Origin: P52-10 sp041397365
GTDB taxonomy: Bacteria > Pseudomonadota > Alphaproteobacteria > Rhizobiales > Xanthobacteraceae
Length of the DNA: 64,000 bases
NCBI GenBank assembly: GCA_041397365.1
Contig: JAWKWT010000003.1
Coordinates: 1 to 64,000, forward strand
Reading direction: 5' to 3'
The position numbers and the translations under genes were made by a program. The notes under the pieces are model-generated. The model was not told the DNA's origin, made no database searches, and saw only the letters and a program-made list of their open reading frames with translations. This document shows positions 52,449 through 60,769 of this stretch, one piece after another. Numbering within the stretch: the first letter of the stretch is position 1; the number at the start of each line of letters is the position of its first letter.

Positions 52449-53575
52449 CGCACGCGCTCCACGAACATGCTGACATGCGACGACAGAACGCCGCCATCGC
52501 CATGGATCAACGCCAGCGAGGCATCCTTCACCTGACGCGCGCCCGCGCGGCGCGTCATTTGCTGATGCGTCTCCACCACATGCGCCATCGCGCCGCCGGT
52601 GCCGCAATGGCCGTAGCTCAGCAACCCGCCATGGGTGTTGAGCGGCAGCTTGCCGGCAACGCCGAAATGGCCGTCGCGCGCCATCAGCGCCGCCTCGCCC
52701 CGTCTGGCGATGCCGATTTCCTCCAGCAACATCGCCAGCGTGATGGTGAAGCTGTCGTAGACCGCGGCGTAGTCGATGTCGGAAAGATCGGCGCCGGAGG
52801 CCGCCATCGCCCGGTCGCAGGCGTCCGCCGCACCCGACTGCATCACGTCGGCCATCGTCACATGCTGATGCCGGTGCGCCTGACCGCAGCCCATGATGCG
52901 GATGCCGAAATCGTTGACGCGCTCGCGGCTGACGATGAAGGCGGCAGCGCCATCCGACACCGGGCAGCAGTCGAGCAGCTTCAGCGGCGTGGCGATCGAG
53001 CGCGACGCCATCACGTCGGCCACCGTGATCGCCTCCTTGAACTGCGCGCCGGGATGGCTCAGCGCATGGCGGCGCATCAGCACGGCGAATTCGGCGAGCT
53101 GCTCCTCGGTGATGCCGAATTGATGCATGTAGCGCGGGCGAGGCCCGTAATAGGCCGGGATCGTCGGCCCGAGCGGCATCTCGAAATCCGGATGGCCGAC
53201 CTGCGCCAGCGTCTGCATCGCCGAGTCGCGCGCCTGCCCGGTCAGGCGGTTTTCCCCGGCGACAACGAGCACGTTGCCAACCGTGCCTGCCTGCACAAGT
53301 TCATGCGCCAGCATGCCCATGGCGAGGCCGGTCGCGCCGCCGACCTGGATCGCATGCGCGTAGCGCGGCTGGATGCCGAAATGCTCCGCGAACACCGTCG
53401 CCAGCATCAGATGCGGCATCGTCGTCGAATAGCCGCACAGGATGCCGTCGATCTCGCCGCGCTTCAGTCCGGAATCGGCGAGCGCGAGCGCCGCCGCCTC
53501 GCTCATCAGATCGAGGGTCGAGCGGCCCTCATGTCTGCCATAGGGCGTGAGGCCGACGCCGGTGATGAAGCTCAT
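52445..53575 (-). CDS. thiolase-superfamily protein lacking the usual nucleophilic Cys (lipid-transfer/aldolase type)
   Basis: 376-residue thiolase fold. Where biosynthetic and degradative thiolases have the nucleophile (NxxCxSG), this protein reads AIQVGGATGLAMGMLAHELVQAG, with Gly instead of Cys. Retained landmarks are VLVVAGENRL, DCCPVSDGAAAFIVS, DIDYAAVYDSFTITLAMLLEEIG and the C-terminal NTHGGLLSYGHCGTGGAMAHVVE. This pattern fits SCP-x/Ltp-type proteins; those paired with DUF35 partners include retro-aldolases that shorten steroid or acyl side chains. The overlapping DUF35 gene downstream supports a two-subunit complex. Substrate unknown; no other degradation genes are nearby. Confidence 0.87.
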   Translation of the reverse strand: MSFITGVGLTPYGRHEGRSTLDLMSEAAALALADSGLKRGEIDGILCGYSTTMPHLMLATVFAEHFGIQPRYAHAIQVGGATGLAMGMLAHELVQAGTVGNVLVVAGENRLTGQARDSAMQTLAQVGHPDFEMPLGPTIPAYYGPRPRYMHQFGITEEQLAEFAVLMRRHALSHPGAQFKEAITVADVMASRSIATPLKLLDCCPVSDGAAAFIVSRERVNDFGIRIMGCGQAHRHQHVTMADVMQSGAADACDRAMAASGADLSDIDYAAVYDSFTITLAMLLEEIGIARRGEAALMARDGHFGVAGKLPLNTHGGLLSYGHCGTGGAMAHVVETHQQMTRRAGARQVKDASLALIHGDGGVLSSHVSMFVERVR

Positions 53576-53609
53576 GGAGTGTCCCTGGCAACAATCGTCG
53601 CGGGCAACT

Positions 53610-55496
53610 TTATAGGCACCGATGGCCGGGACAAGTCCCGACCATCACCCGCCGCCGGCGCACCTTCAGGTCGATACCGCCCAGCTCCACCACCTGCCGC
53701 TCGAACAGCGAGCGGTAGATGCCGCCGGCCTGCACCAGCGCGCGGTGCGTGCCCTCCTCGACGACGCGGCCGTGGTCGAACACCAGAATGCGGTCGAGCG
53801 CCCGCACCGTCGATAGCCGGTGCGCGATCACGATCGAGGTGCGCCCCTGCATCAACCGCTCCATCGCCTCCTGAATTCAGCGCCTCCGATCCTGATCCAG
53901 GCTCGACGTCGCCTCGTCCAGGATCAGGATCGGCGCGTCGGCGAGGAACGCGCGCGCCAGCGCCACGCGCTGCCGCTCGCCGCCGGACAGCTTGATGCCG
54001 CGCTCGCCGACCAGCGTGCCGTAGCCTTGCGGCAGCCGCTCGATGAAATCGTGCGCATTAGCGAGACGCGCGGCCTCGATCACTGCGTCGAGACCAGCGC
54101 CCGGACGGCCATAGGCGATGTTGTCCGCGAGCGAGCGGTGAAACAGGATCGGCTCCTGCTGCACGATCGCGATCTGCTGCCGCAGCGACGCCTGCGTCGC
54201 ATGCGCCACGTCCTGACCGTCGATCAGGATGCGTCCGCCGCTGACATCGTGCAGCCGCTGGATCAGCTTGACGAAGGTCGTCTTGCCCGAACCGGAGCGA
54301 CCGACAAGGCCGATACGCTCGCCGGCGGCGATATTCACCGACAGGTTGCGATAGAGCGGCGTCGCATGTCCGCGATAGTGGAACGTCACATCGTCGAACA
54401 AGATGTTGCCGCCGCCGACCTTCAACTCCTTCGCATCCGCCGCGTCCCGAATGCCCGGCACCTCGTCATGGATCGCGACAAGCTCCTCCATGTCGTTGAC
54501 CGAGCGTTGCAGGTTGTTGATGTGCATGCCGACGTCGCGCAGATAGCCGTGGATGACGAAGTAGCTCGTCAGCACATAGGTCACGTCGCCGGGCGACGCC
54601 TTGCCGGACATCCACAGCAGCAATGCGCCGCCGATCACCGAGGCGCGCACGCACAGCAGCACCAGCAACTGGATCGTGCTGGTGAGCGTGTAGCGCATCC
54701 ATGTCCGGCACACGCGCTTGCGCCATTTGCCGACGACGCGTGCCAGCCGCCCGTCCTCGCGCTCCTCCGCGCCGAAGGATTTCACCACCGGGTTGCAGGT
54801 CAGCGCGTCGGCGAGCGTGCCGCCGACCTTGGTGTCCCAGGCGTTCGACAGCCGCGCGGCCGGCGCGATGTAGAGCGTCGAGAACGCCACCGTCATGGAA
54901 ATGTAGGCGATCGCGCCGAGGCCGATGACAAGGCCGAGCGCGGGCCAGTGCAGCGCCAGCAGCACGGTCGAGCCCGCCAGCACCACGAAGGACGGCAACA
55001 GCGCCAGCAGGATCGTGTCGTCGAGCAGATCGACCGCCCACATGCCGCGCGTGATCTTGCGCACCGTCGAGCCCGCGAAGCTGTTCGCGTGCCAGTCGGT
55101 GGAGAAGCGCTGCACGAGATGAAACGCATCGCGCGAAATGTCCGACATCACCTTCAGCGTGAAGGGCACGATGCCCCAGAAGCCGAAATGGCGCAGCGTG
55201 AGCTGCGTCAGGCCGAGCGCGATGATCGCCGCGAACGCCCACAGCGCGCCGGACTTCGCCGCCTCCATATCGGTCGCGCCCAGCGCCACCGCATCGACCA
55301 GCTTGCCGGCATAGAGCGGCATGAACACGTCGGCGACGGTCGCGCCGACGATCGCCAGCGACAATCCGCCGCCGAGCCATGGCTGGTTGCGCCAGTGGCG
55401 GAACACGAAGGGAAGCACCATGCGGATCGCCGTGGCGCGGCTTCTTTGAACGGTCATTGCATTATCCGGCTGCGACGCGCGCGAGGCCGGCTCCAT
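53610..55496 (-). CDS. ABC exporter, fused membrane and ATPase domains (frame broken near Walker B)
   Basis: Half-transporter of about 620 residues. Six-helix exporter domain (WLGGGLSLAIVGATVADVFMPLYAGKLVDAV ...), then a nucleotide-binding domain with Walker A VGRSGSGKTTFVKLIQRL, Q-loop AIVQQEPILFHRSLADNIAYG, signature GIKLSGGERQRVALARAFL, and Walker B/D-loop ILILDEATSSLD. As read, a stop follows at 53877 after LDQDRRR. The H-loop part (MQGRTSIVIAHRLSTVRALDRILVFDHG) continues in another frame from 53864. One lost and one gained base around 53875-53895 would reconnect them. The last dozen residues run into a palindromic repeat, so the true stop may lie near 53648. Start at ATG 55496, or ATG 55457. 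Cargo unknown. Confidence 0.86.
53621..53646. repeat. palindromic repeat, family 2, copy B
   Basis: 11-base arms GATGGCCGGGA / TCCCGACCATC with one mismatch and a CAAG loop, close to the copy at 12320-12344. It lies between the thiolase gene (start 53575) and the ABC exporter, on the exporter's 3' end, where a terminator is expected. As read it is translated as the exporter's last residues (MVGTCPGH), which I think is an artefact of the upstream frame breaks. Confidence 0.65.
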
Positions 55497-55593
55497 AAGG
55501 ACGCAGCGGACGAAGTCCGACCGGCGGCCTGAAAATCTGATGATGAGAGAAAGGCCGGTCGAAACTTAAAGGACCGACTGAGCGAACCGGGGG

Positions 55594-55656
55594 CTAGCGC
55601 TTATCTGCCGACAAACGCTGGCGCGAAGGAGCGACAAGCAGATACATCGATGTCAT
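55594..55656 (-). CDS. candidate 20-residue leader peptide upstream of the ABC exporter
   Basis: A short reading frame, ATG 55656 to TAG 55594, encodes MTSMYLLVAPSRQRLSADKR. An unusually good Shine-Dalgarno, AGGAGGG, lies five bases before the ATG. It sits about 100 bases upstream of the ABC exporter start (55496), on the same strand. The gap between contains G/C-rich dyads (for example around CCGGTCGG), so an attenuation or translation-coupled control role is imaginable. Length alone gives little statistical weight; the ribosome binding site and position are the evidence. Confidence 0.45.
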   Translation of the reverse strand: MTSMYLLVAPSRQRLSADKR

Positions 55657-55845
55657 GCACGCCCTCCTGCGGTTCGAATTGAATGAAATATCCATACGCG
55701 CGTGGCGGCGATTTGGCAACACATCGGCGGCCAGACGGCATCGACGACGCGATGAGTGATGCGCCGCTGCATCATGCTCTGCGCATCACGCATGAAAATG
55801 TCGGGAAAGCGCCGCCGCGTTTTCCGAAAATGACGGGCCGTGAAC
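55657..55845. other. intergenic region between extensin-like gene and leader ORF
   Basis: Part of the 349-base gap between the ABC exporter start (55496) and the extensin-like stop (55846). Apart from the leader ORF at 55594-55656 and its AGGAGGG, I see no gene, clear promoter or strong hairpin. The exporter promoter is presumably here. Confidence 0.4.
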
Positions 55846-57029
55846 TTACCGACCCGTGTCGCGGATGTTGGATTCGTCCTCGACCCAATCGTCGTCGCTG
55901 CCGCGCTTCGCCGGCGGGCGACGTTTTGCGCCGATCGATCCCGTGACGCCGGTATCACGACCGGCATAGCGGCCGCTCGCGCGCGCGGCGATCGTCTCAC
56001 CCGACACCGCGGCCGGATTGCAGATCACGCGGCCCTTGGAGCGGCGCATCAGGTCCACATGGATATGATCGTAGTGATAGATGTTCGATCCCGGCGCGAG
56101 CACGGTGGTGAACATCCCGCACGCCCCGCCCTGCACATCGCGCAGGAACCCTGCTCCTCCGGCAGGCCCTTCCAGCCGTCCTTCACCGAAATGCGGCGAC
56201 CGTCGGCCAGCATGAACGCGGCGATATCGAGCGCGTTGCCGTAGGCGTGCTCGGAAATGCGCGCATTCGGATTCCCGTTCATGCCGCGGCAGGAATAGGC
56301 GGAGATCTGTCGGATTTCGGCGACTGGCTGGCCGAACCATTTCATCGCCGCCGGCTGGATCGAGTCCATGATCCAGCGATCCAGCGCCGACACCAGCGGA
56401 CAGGCGAGCGTCGCCGCAGGCTTGAACGTTACCGGACCGATCGTGCCGACCGGATCGCCGCGCGACGGCCGAGCCGCGGGGCCGCGTCGGGATACGCATC
56501 GCGCCGCTGGTACAGTCCGGCCGGGCCGGCATAATTCGGAACGGAGGCCGGCGCGCTGAGACGGGGAGTCCTGATAGAGCTGCTCGACATTGCGCACATG
56601 CGTGTCGTCGTCGACAGGGCGCTCGCCGCCGGGAGCCTGCAAGGACACCGGCCCCTGCGACGGATAAGTCTGCTGCGGATAGCTTTGCGGCTGCGAGCCG
56701 TAAGACGGCTGGTTGATCGGCCAGCGCGGCTGGTTCGAGCGCACCGGGATTCCGCCGGGCGGACGCAACTCGCCGGAATAACCCATCGCTGAATTGCCGC
56801 CGAGCGCCGCGACCTTCAGCGGATATTCCGCGCCGCAGGTTCCGGGGCCGGAGATCGGCGAGATGCGAACGAGCGAAGCGTTTTCCTTCACCGTTCCGGA
56901 TTTCAGACAGGCAGCCTCAGCCTCGGCCCGCCAGGCTTCGCGCTCCGCGGTGAAATATCCGCGGCCGCAGCCGGCCAGTGAAACGAGGACGAGCGAGCCA
57001 ACGAGATACAAATAAACTCTGCGCGTCAT
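55846..57029 (-). CDS. extensin-like lipoprotein (several frame breaks)
   Basis: About 390-residue envelope protein. The N-terminus MTRRVYLYLVGSLVLVSLAGCG is a lipoprotein signal with lipobox LAGC. A Pro/Gln/Ser/Tyr-rich linker (NQPSYGSQPQSYPQQTYPSQG) follows, then an extensin-like C-terminal domain: CPLVSALDRWIMDSIQPAAMKWFGQPVAEIRQISAYSCRGMNGN, ISEHAYGNALDIAAFMLADGRRISV, and, in another frame, FTTVLAPGSNIYHYDHIHVDLMRR. The SEHAYGNALDI and DHIHVDL blocks resemble the metal-site blocks of LAS-type peptidoglycan peptidases. Frame changes occur near 56150 and in a compensating pair at about 56470-56560. The C-terminal tail to the stop at 55846 is charged. Likely a periplasmic wall enzyme; sequence errors suspected. 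Confidence 0.82.
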
Positions 57030-57228
57030 GCTGCGCAGTCTTGCGCGAATATGTTTAAGGAGCAGTCAACAGATTGTTTTCATTGATTATTTACCATGAT
57101 TACCGCAGAGATCGGACCGCCCACCGACTGATCGCCTGGGCGAGCAGCACGCGCGGGGGGTTGCTTTTTCGAAACCGGTTTCCACTTTCCGGAAGCTTGT
57201 TCACGTCAGGGGAAGGTTGCGTCGGGGG

Positions 57229-58788
57229 ATGCGGCTACGAACGATCGGCTTTGCCGCCGCAAGTCTGGTGATCTCGTTCTTCGCCACCTTGTGGATCATG
57301 GATTGGGTTTCGTCGCGCACGGCCGCGCCGTCCGGGGCGAAGCCGGCCCTTGTGCAATTGCCGCCGCTGAAACCGGTCGCGCGGGTGTCCACCATCACCG
57401 CGCCGGTGACGATCACGCTAGGCTCGATCCGCGACGCCGCCGACCGCGCGGCTCCGCGCAATTTCAGCGGCAAGGCCGATAATCCCGCACCGCAACTGAT
57501 CCAGAAGGCGGACATCAACTGGCAGGCCGCGCGCGGCCCGATCGCGGTGACAGGCAACAACAACGCCATCTCGCTGACGACCATCGTCACCGGCACCGTC
57601 AACGCCAAGGGATCGCTCTCGCAGGAGGCCGGCGGTGCGATCAGCGGCCTGGTCGGCCAGATGTTCGGCAGCAAGACCGGCGAGCAGGTCGGGCGCATCG
57701 CCATTCGCGAACTGAACGCCAATGCGGATATTCGCGGCAATGTCGCGATGCAGGCGCGGCCGCAGCTTCTGCCGAACTGGCGCATCGATCCGAACGCGAC
57801 CGCGCAGGTGACGCTCGCCGACACCAATCTCAATGCGTCCGGACTTCGCCTGAATGTCAACGAGCAGTTGCGTCCACTGATGGACAAGATGGTCGGCGAA
57901 CAGCTTGCCGCCTTGCGCGAGCGCGCGCGCAACGATCCGACGCTGGAACAGACCGCGCGGCGCGAATGGGCCAAGATGTGTCGCGTCATTCCGCTGCCGG
58001 CGGCGGCTCCCGGCCTGCCGAATCTGTACCTGCAAATGAAGCCGACCAAGGCGGTCGCGGCGCAGCCGCGCGTGGACGCGACCCAGCTTCATCTGCTGCT
58101 CGGCATCGAAGCGCAGACCGCCGTATCCACCTCGCAGACCAAGCCCGAATGCCCGTTCCCGGCCACGTTGCAGATCGTGCCGGCGCAGGACAAGGGCAAG
58201 GTGAATGTCGGCGTGCCGGTCGACATGCCGTTCACCGAAGTCAACAAGATCATCAACGCGCAACTGAAGGGCAGGACGTTTCCGGAAGATGGCGGGCCGG
58301 TCGCCGTTACCGTCAAGAGCGCGACCGTCGAGCCGTCCGGCGACCGCCTGTTGATTTCGCTCGCGGTGAAGGCCAACGAGAAAAAGAGCTGGTTCGGCTT
58401 CGGCGCGGACGCGATGGTCTATGTGTGGGGCAAGCCGGTGCTCGATCGCACAGCGCAGATGCTGAAATTGTCGGAGATCGAGCTTGCGGTGGAGTCGGAA
58501 GCGGCGTTCGGCCTGCTTGGCGCGGCCGCGCGGCAGGCGCTGCCCTTCATGCAAAAGGCGCTCGAAGAACGCGCGAGCATCGACCTGAAACCGTTCGCGA
58601 CCGAAGCGCGCGCGAAAATCGCCGACGCGATGGCGGAGCTGAAGAAATCGGACGCCGGCGTTCGTGTCGACGCCGCGATCACGGCGGTTCGACTCGCCGA
58701 CATCGCCTATGACCAGAAGACGCTGCGGATCGTCGCCGAGGCCGACGGCGCGATCAACGTCACGGTGACACAATTGGCAGGCCTGTAA
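57229..58788 (+). CDS. DUF4403 family protein
   Basis: 519-residue protein with an N-terminal membrane/signal segment (RTIGFAAASLVISFFATLWIMDWV) and a long soluble part. DUF4403 features include the repeated beta-rich blocks STITAPVTITLGSIRDAADRAAP, LRLNVNEQLRPLMDKMVGEQLAALRERAR, REWAKMCRVIPL, and NVGVPVDMPFTEVNKIINAQLKGRTF. The family is thought to be envelope-associated and may bind lipids through repeated BPI-like domains, which is family-level inference. I start at ATG 57229; TTG 57217 is a weaker alternative. In frame. Confidence 0.85.
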   Translation: MRLRTIGFAAASLVISFFATLWIMDWVSSRTAAPSGAKPALVQLPPLKPVARVSTITAPVTITLGSIRDAADRAAPRNFSGKADNPAPQLIQKADINWQAARGPIAVTGNNNAISLTTIVTGTVNAKGSLSQEAGGAISGLVGQMFGSKTGEQVGRIAIRELNANADIRGNVAMQARPQLLPNWRIDPNATAQVTLADTNLNASGLRLNVNEQLRPLMDKMVGEQLAALRERARNDPTLEQTARREWAKMCRVIPLPAAAPGLPNLYLQMKPTKAVAAQPRVDATQLHLLLGIEAQTAVSTSQTKPECPFPATLQIVPAQDKGKVNVGVPVDMPFTEVNKIINAQLKGRTFPEDGGPVAVTVKSATVEPSGDRLLISLAVKANEKKSWFGFGADAMVYVWGKPVLDRTAQMLKLSEIELAVESEAAFGLLGAAARQALPFMQKALEERASIDLKPFATEARAKIADAMAELKKSDAGVRVDAAITAVRLADIAYDQKTLRIVAEADGAINVTVTQLAGL

Positions 58789-58914
58789 ATTTCCCGTCGT
58801 TGCGGAACCGTGGCGGAATCGTGGCCCGCAATCACAGTATCGCCGCAGGATACTCGCGCTCCCGCCCGTTTGCGTGCATAGGGGGACTTACGTTTTCCTG
58901 TTTGCGGGACACCC

Positions 58915-59427
58915 ATGACACGCATTGCCCTCGCGGCCTTCGCCGCCACGTTCGCTTTCGTCTCTCACGCATCCGCGCAAGGCTCCCCTTACGATTCCAT
59001 GATCGCCAGCCACGCCGCCGCCAATGGCGTGCCGGTGGAACTCGTGCATCGCATCATCGTGCGCGAGAGCCGCTACAATCCGCGCGCGGTCAACAGAGGC
59101 AATTACGGCATGATGCAGATCAAGCTCGCGACCGCGCGCGGCGTGGGCTACACGGGCACAGCCCAGGGACTGCTCGATCCCGACACCAATCTCCGCTACG
59201 GCGTACGCTATCTCGCCGGCGCCTATCGCACAGCGAACGGCCATCACGGCCGCGCCGTCAGCTATTATGCGAGCGGCTATTACTACGCGGCCAAGCGGCA
59301 GCGGCAGCAGCAGCGCCCCTTGAACCTCCTCGCCAACGCGCGCAACGACGCCGCCACGGAGATGACGGCTGCCGCTCCCGCCTTCGACACACAGGCACCG
59401 CGCCGCAAAAAGTCGCGCCACCGTTGA
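58915..59427 (+). CDS. lytic transglycosylase (SLT domain)
   Basis: 170-residue secreted muramidase-like enzyme that cleaves glycan strands with 1,6-anhydro product. Signal peptide MTRIALAAFAATFAFVSHASAQG. SLT domain at about residues 25-125: VPVELVHRIIVRESRYNPRAVN (catalytic Glu in RES), GNYGMMQIKLATARGVGY, LLDPDTNLRYGVRYLAGAYR and VSYYASGYY. Basic Arg/Lys-rich tail. In frame and short for the class, but all SLT motifs are there. The stop codon overlaps the -35 box of the thiamine operon promoter. Confidence 0.92.
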   Translation: MTRIALAAFAATFAFVSHASAQGSPYDSMIASHAAANGVPVELVHRIIVRESRYNPRAVNRGNYGMMQIKLATARGVGYTGTAQGLLDPDTNLRYGVRYLAGAYRTANGHHGRAVSYYASGYYYAAKRQRQQQRPLNLLANARNDAATEMTAAAPAFDTQAPRRKKSRHR

Positions 59428-59451
59428 CGGCGACCGCAACACGCCTATTAT
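59424..59451 (+). promoter_or_regulatory. promoter of the thiamine operon
   Basis: TTGACG (59424-59429), 16-base spacer, TATTAT (59446-59451): a close match to the housekeeping sigma consensus. The predicted start point, about 59458, falls on the first bases of the riboswitch P1 stem, so the whole 5' leader is the aptamer. The -35 box overlaps the TGA stop of the lytic transglycosylase gene (59425-59427). Confidence 0.65.
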
Positions 59452-59456
59452 AGAAT

Positions 59457-59566
59457 CGTTCCGAGGGGGGCTCCGGAAGGAGCTGAGATTCCGCATCGGC
59501 CGGTCATGACGACCGCCACCGCGGTGACCCTTCGAACCTGATCCGGGTTATGCCGGCGAAGGGACG
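59457..59566 (+). promoter_or_regulatory. TPP riboswitch (THI element)
   Basis: Thiamine pyrophosphate-sensing aptamer. The conserved pieces are GGGGGGCTCC ... GGAGCTGAGATT and ACCCTTCGAACCTGATCCGGGTTATGCCGGCGAAGGGA. The P1 stem pairs CGTTCC (59457-59462) with GGGACG (59561-59566). The thiO ATG at 59570 is only three bases beyond P1, and the GGGACGGGA that serves as ribosome binding site is part of P1. Ligand binding should therefore hide it, giving translational repression of the thiO-S-G-E-C operon when TPP is plentiful. Confidence 0.95.
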
Positions 59567-59569
59567 GGA

Positions 59570-60577
59570 ATGAATCTGAACTCCTCATTGCGCCGAACGG
59601 CGTCTGTCACGATCATCGGAGCGGGTGTCGCGGGCTCGTGGCACGCTTTGATGCTGCGGCAAGCCGGCTTCGACGTCAGCCTGTACGAGCGCGGCGACGA
59701 GACCGGCCTTACCTCGACAGGCTATTGGGCCGGCGGAATGCTGGCGCCGTTCTGCGAAGGCGAAGCGGCGGAGCCCGTCGTCACCCGGCTCGGCCTGCGA
59801 TCGATCGATCTCTGGCGCGCGCAGACATCCGTCACCCGATCAAACGGCACGCTCGTCGTCGCGCACCGGCGCGACCGCGCGGACTTCGAACGCTTCGCGC
59901 GGCTGACGCGGGGGCATGCCCGGCGCGACGCGGACGCCATTGCGGAACTTGAGCCCGCGCTTGCGGGCCGGTTCGATGACGCGCTTTTCTTTCGCGAGGA
60001 AGCGCATGTCGAGCCGCGCAAGGCGCTGCCGGATCTGCACAGACGACTGAACGATTCCGGCGTCACCATTCGCTACGCGACGCCGTGCGACCCCGATGAC
60101 GCCGAAGGTCTGGCGATCGATTGTCGCGGCATCGCGGCGTCCGATCCCGAACTGCGCCCGGTCAAGGGCGAGATGATCGTGGTCGAAACGAACGACATTG
60201 CGTTGCGCCGGCCGGTTCGCCTGATTCATCCGCGCTGGCCGCTTTACATCATCCCCCGCGACGACGGCTGCTTCATGATCGGCGCCACCTCGATCGAAGC
60301 CGCGGACACGCATGTCAGCGTCCGCTCCGCGCTCGAACTGCTGAGCATGGCCTATGCCGTGCATCCGGCCTTCGCGGAGGCACGCATCGTCGAGATCGGC
60401 GCGGGATTGCGTCCGGCCTTTCCCGACAATCTGCCGCGCATTTCAGTTTCCGGCACGCGGATCGCGGTGAACGGCCTCTATCGTCACGGCTTCCTGCTGG
60501 CTCCGGCGCTTGCCGAACTGACAACGGCCTATCTGACGCGAGGTGCAATCGACAACGAGGTGATGCGATGCGCGTAA
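59570..60577 (+). CDS. thiO: glycine oxidase ThiO
   Basis: 335-residue DAO-family flavoenzyme oxidising glycine to the imine used for thiazole synthesis. FAD motif VTIIGAGVAGSWHALMLRQAGFDVSLYER, GYWAGGMLAPFCEGE, HVEPRKALPDLHRRL, PVRLIHPRWPLYIIPRDDGCFMIGATS and C-terminal GLRPAFPDNLPRI, GLYRHGFLLAPALAE. In frame. First gene after the riboswitch; its last ten bases overlap thiS. Confidence 0.93.
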   Translation: MNLNSSLRRTASVTIIGAGVAGSWHALMLRQAGFDVSLYERGDETGLTSTGYWAGGMLAPFCEGEAAEPVVTRLGLRSIDLWRAQTSVTRSNGTLVVAHRRDRADFERFARLTRGHARRDADAIAELEPALAGRFDDALFFREEAHVEPRKALPDLHRRLNDSGVTIRYATPCDPDDAEGLAIDCRGIAASDPELRPVKGEMIVVETNDIALRRPVRLIHPRWPLYIIPRDDGCFMIGATSIEAADTHVSVRSALELLSMAYAVHPAFAEARIVEIGAGLRPAFPDNLPRISVSGTRIAVNGLYRHGFLLAPALAELTTAYLTRGAIDNEVMRCA

Positions 60578-60765
60578 CCATCAATGGCGAGGCAAAAGAC
60601 ATCGCCGCAACCCATGTCGAATCGCTGCTCAGCGAACTGGACTATGAAGGCCGGCACTATGCCGTCGCCATCAACCATGATGTCGTGCCCCGCGCCCGCT
60701 GGGCGGAAACGCCGATCAGGGATGGCGATGCGGTCGAAATTCTCTCGCCACGGCAAGGCGGGTGA
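60568..60765 (+). CDS. thiS: sulfur carrier protein ThiS
   Basis: 65-residue ubiquitin-like sulfur carrier ending in the required Gly-Gly (SPRQGG). It starts MRVTINGEAKDI and has the beta-grasp pattern VESLLSELDYEG, VAINHDVVPRARWAETPIRDGDAVEIL. The C-terminal Gly is adenylated and thiocarboxylated to feed sulfur to ThiG. Its start overlaps thiO and its stop is four bases before thiG. Confidence 0.95.
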   Translation: MRVTINGEAKDIAATHVESLLSELDYEGRHYAVAINHDVVPRARWAETPIRDGDAVEILSPRQGG

Positions 60766-60769
60766 GATC

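Noticed and set aside
57165..57193. Fourth copy of repeat family 1 (TTTTTCGAAACCGG, TTTCCACTTTCCGG)
   Set aside because: The interior resembles family 1 but the GAGCATGATC ends are missing; at most a degenerate fragment, too weak to annotate.
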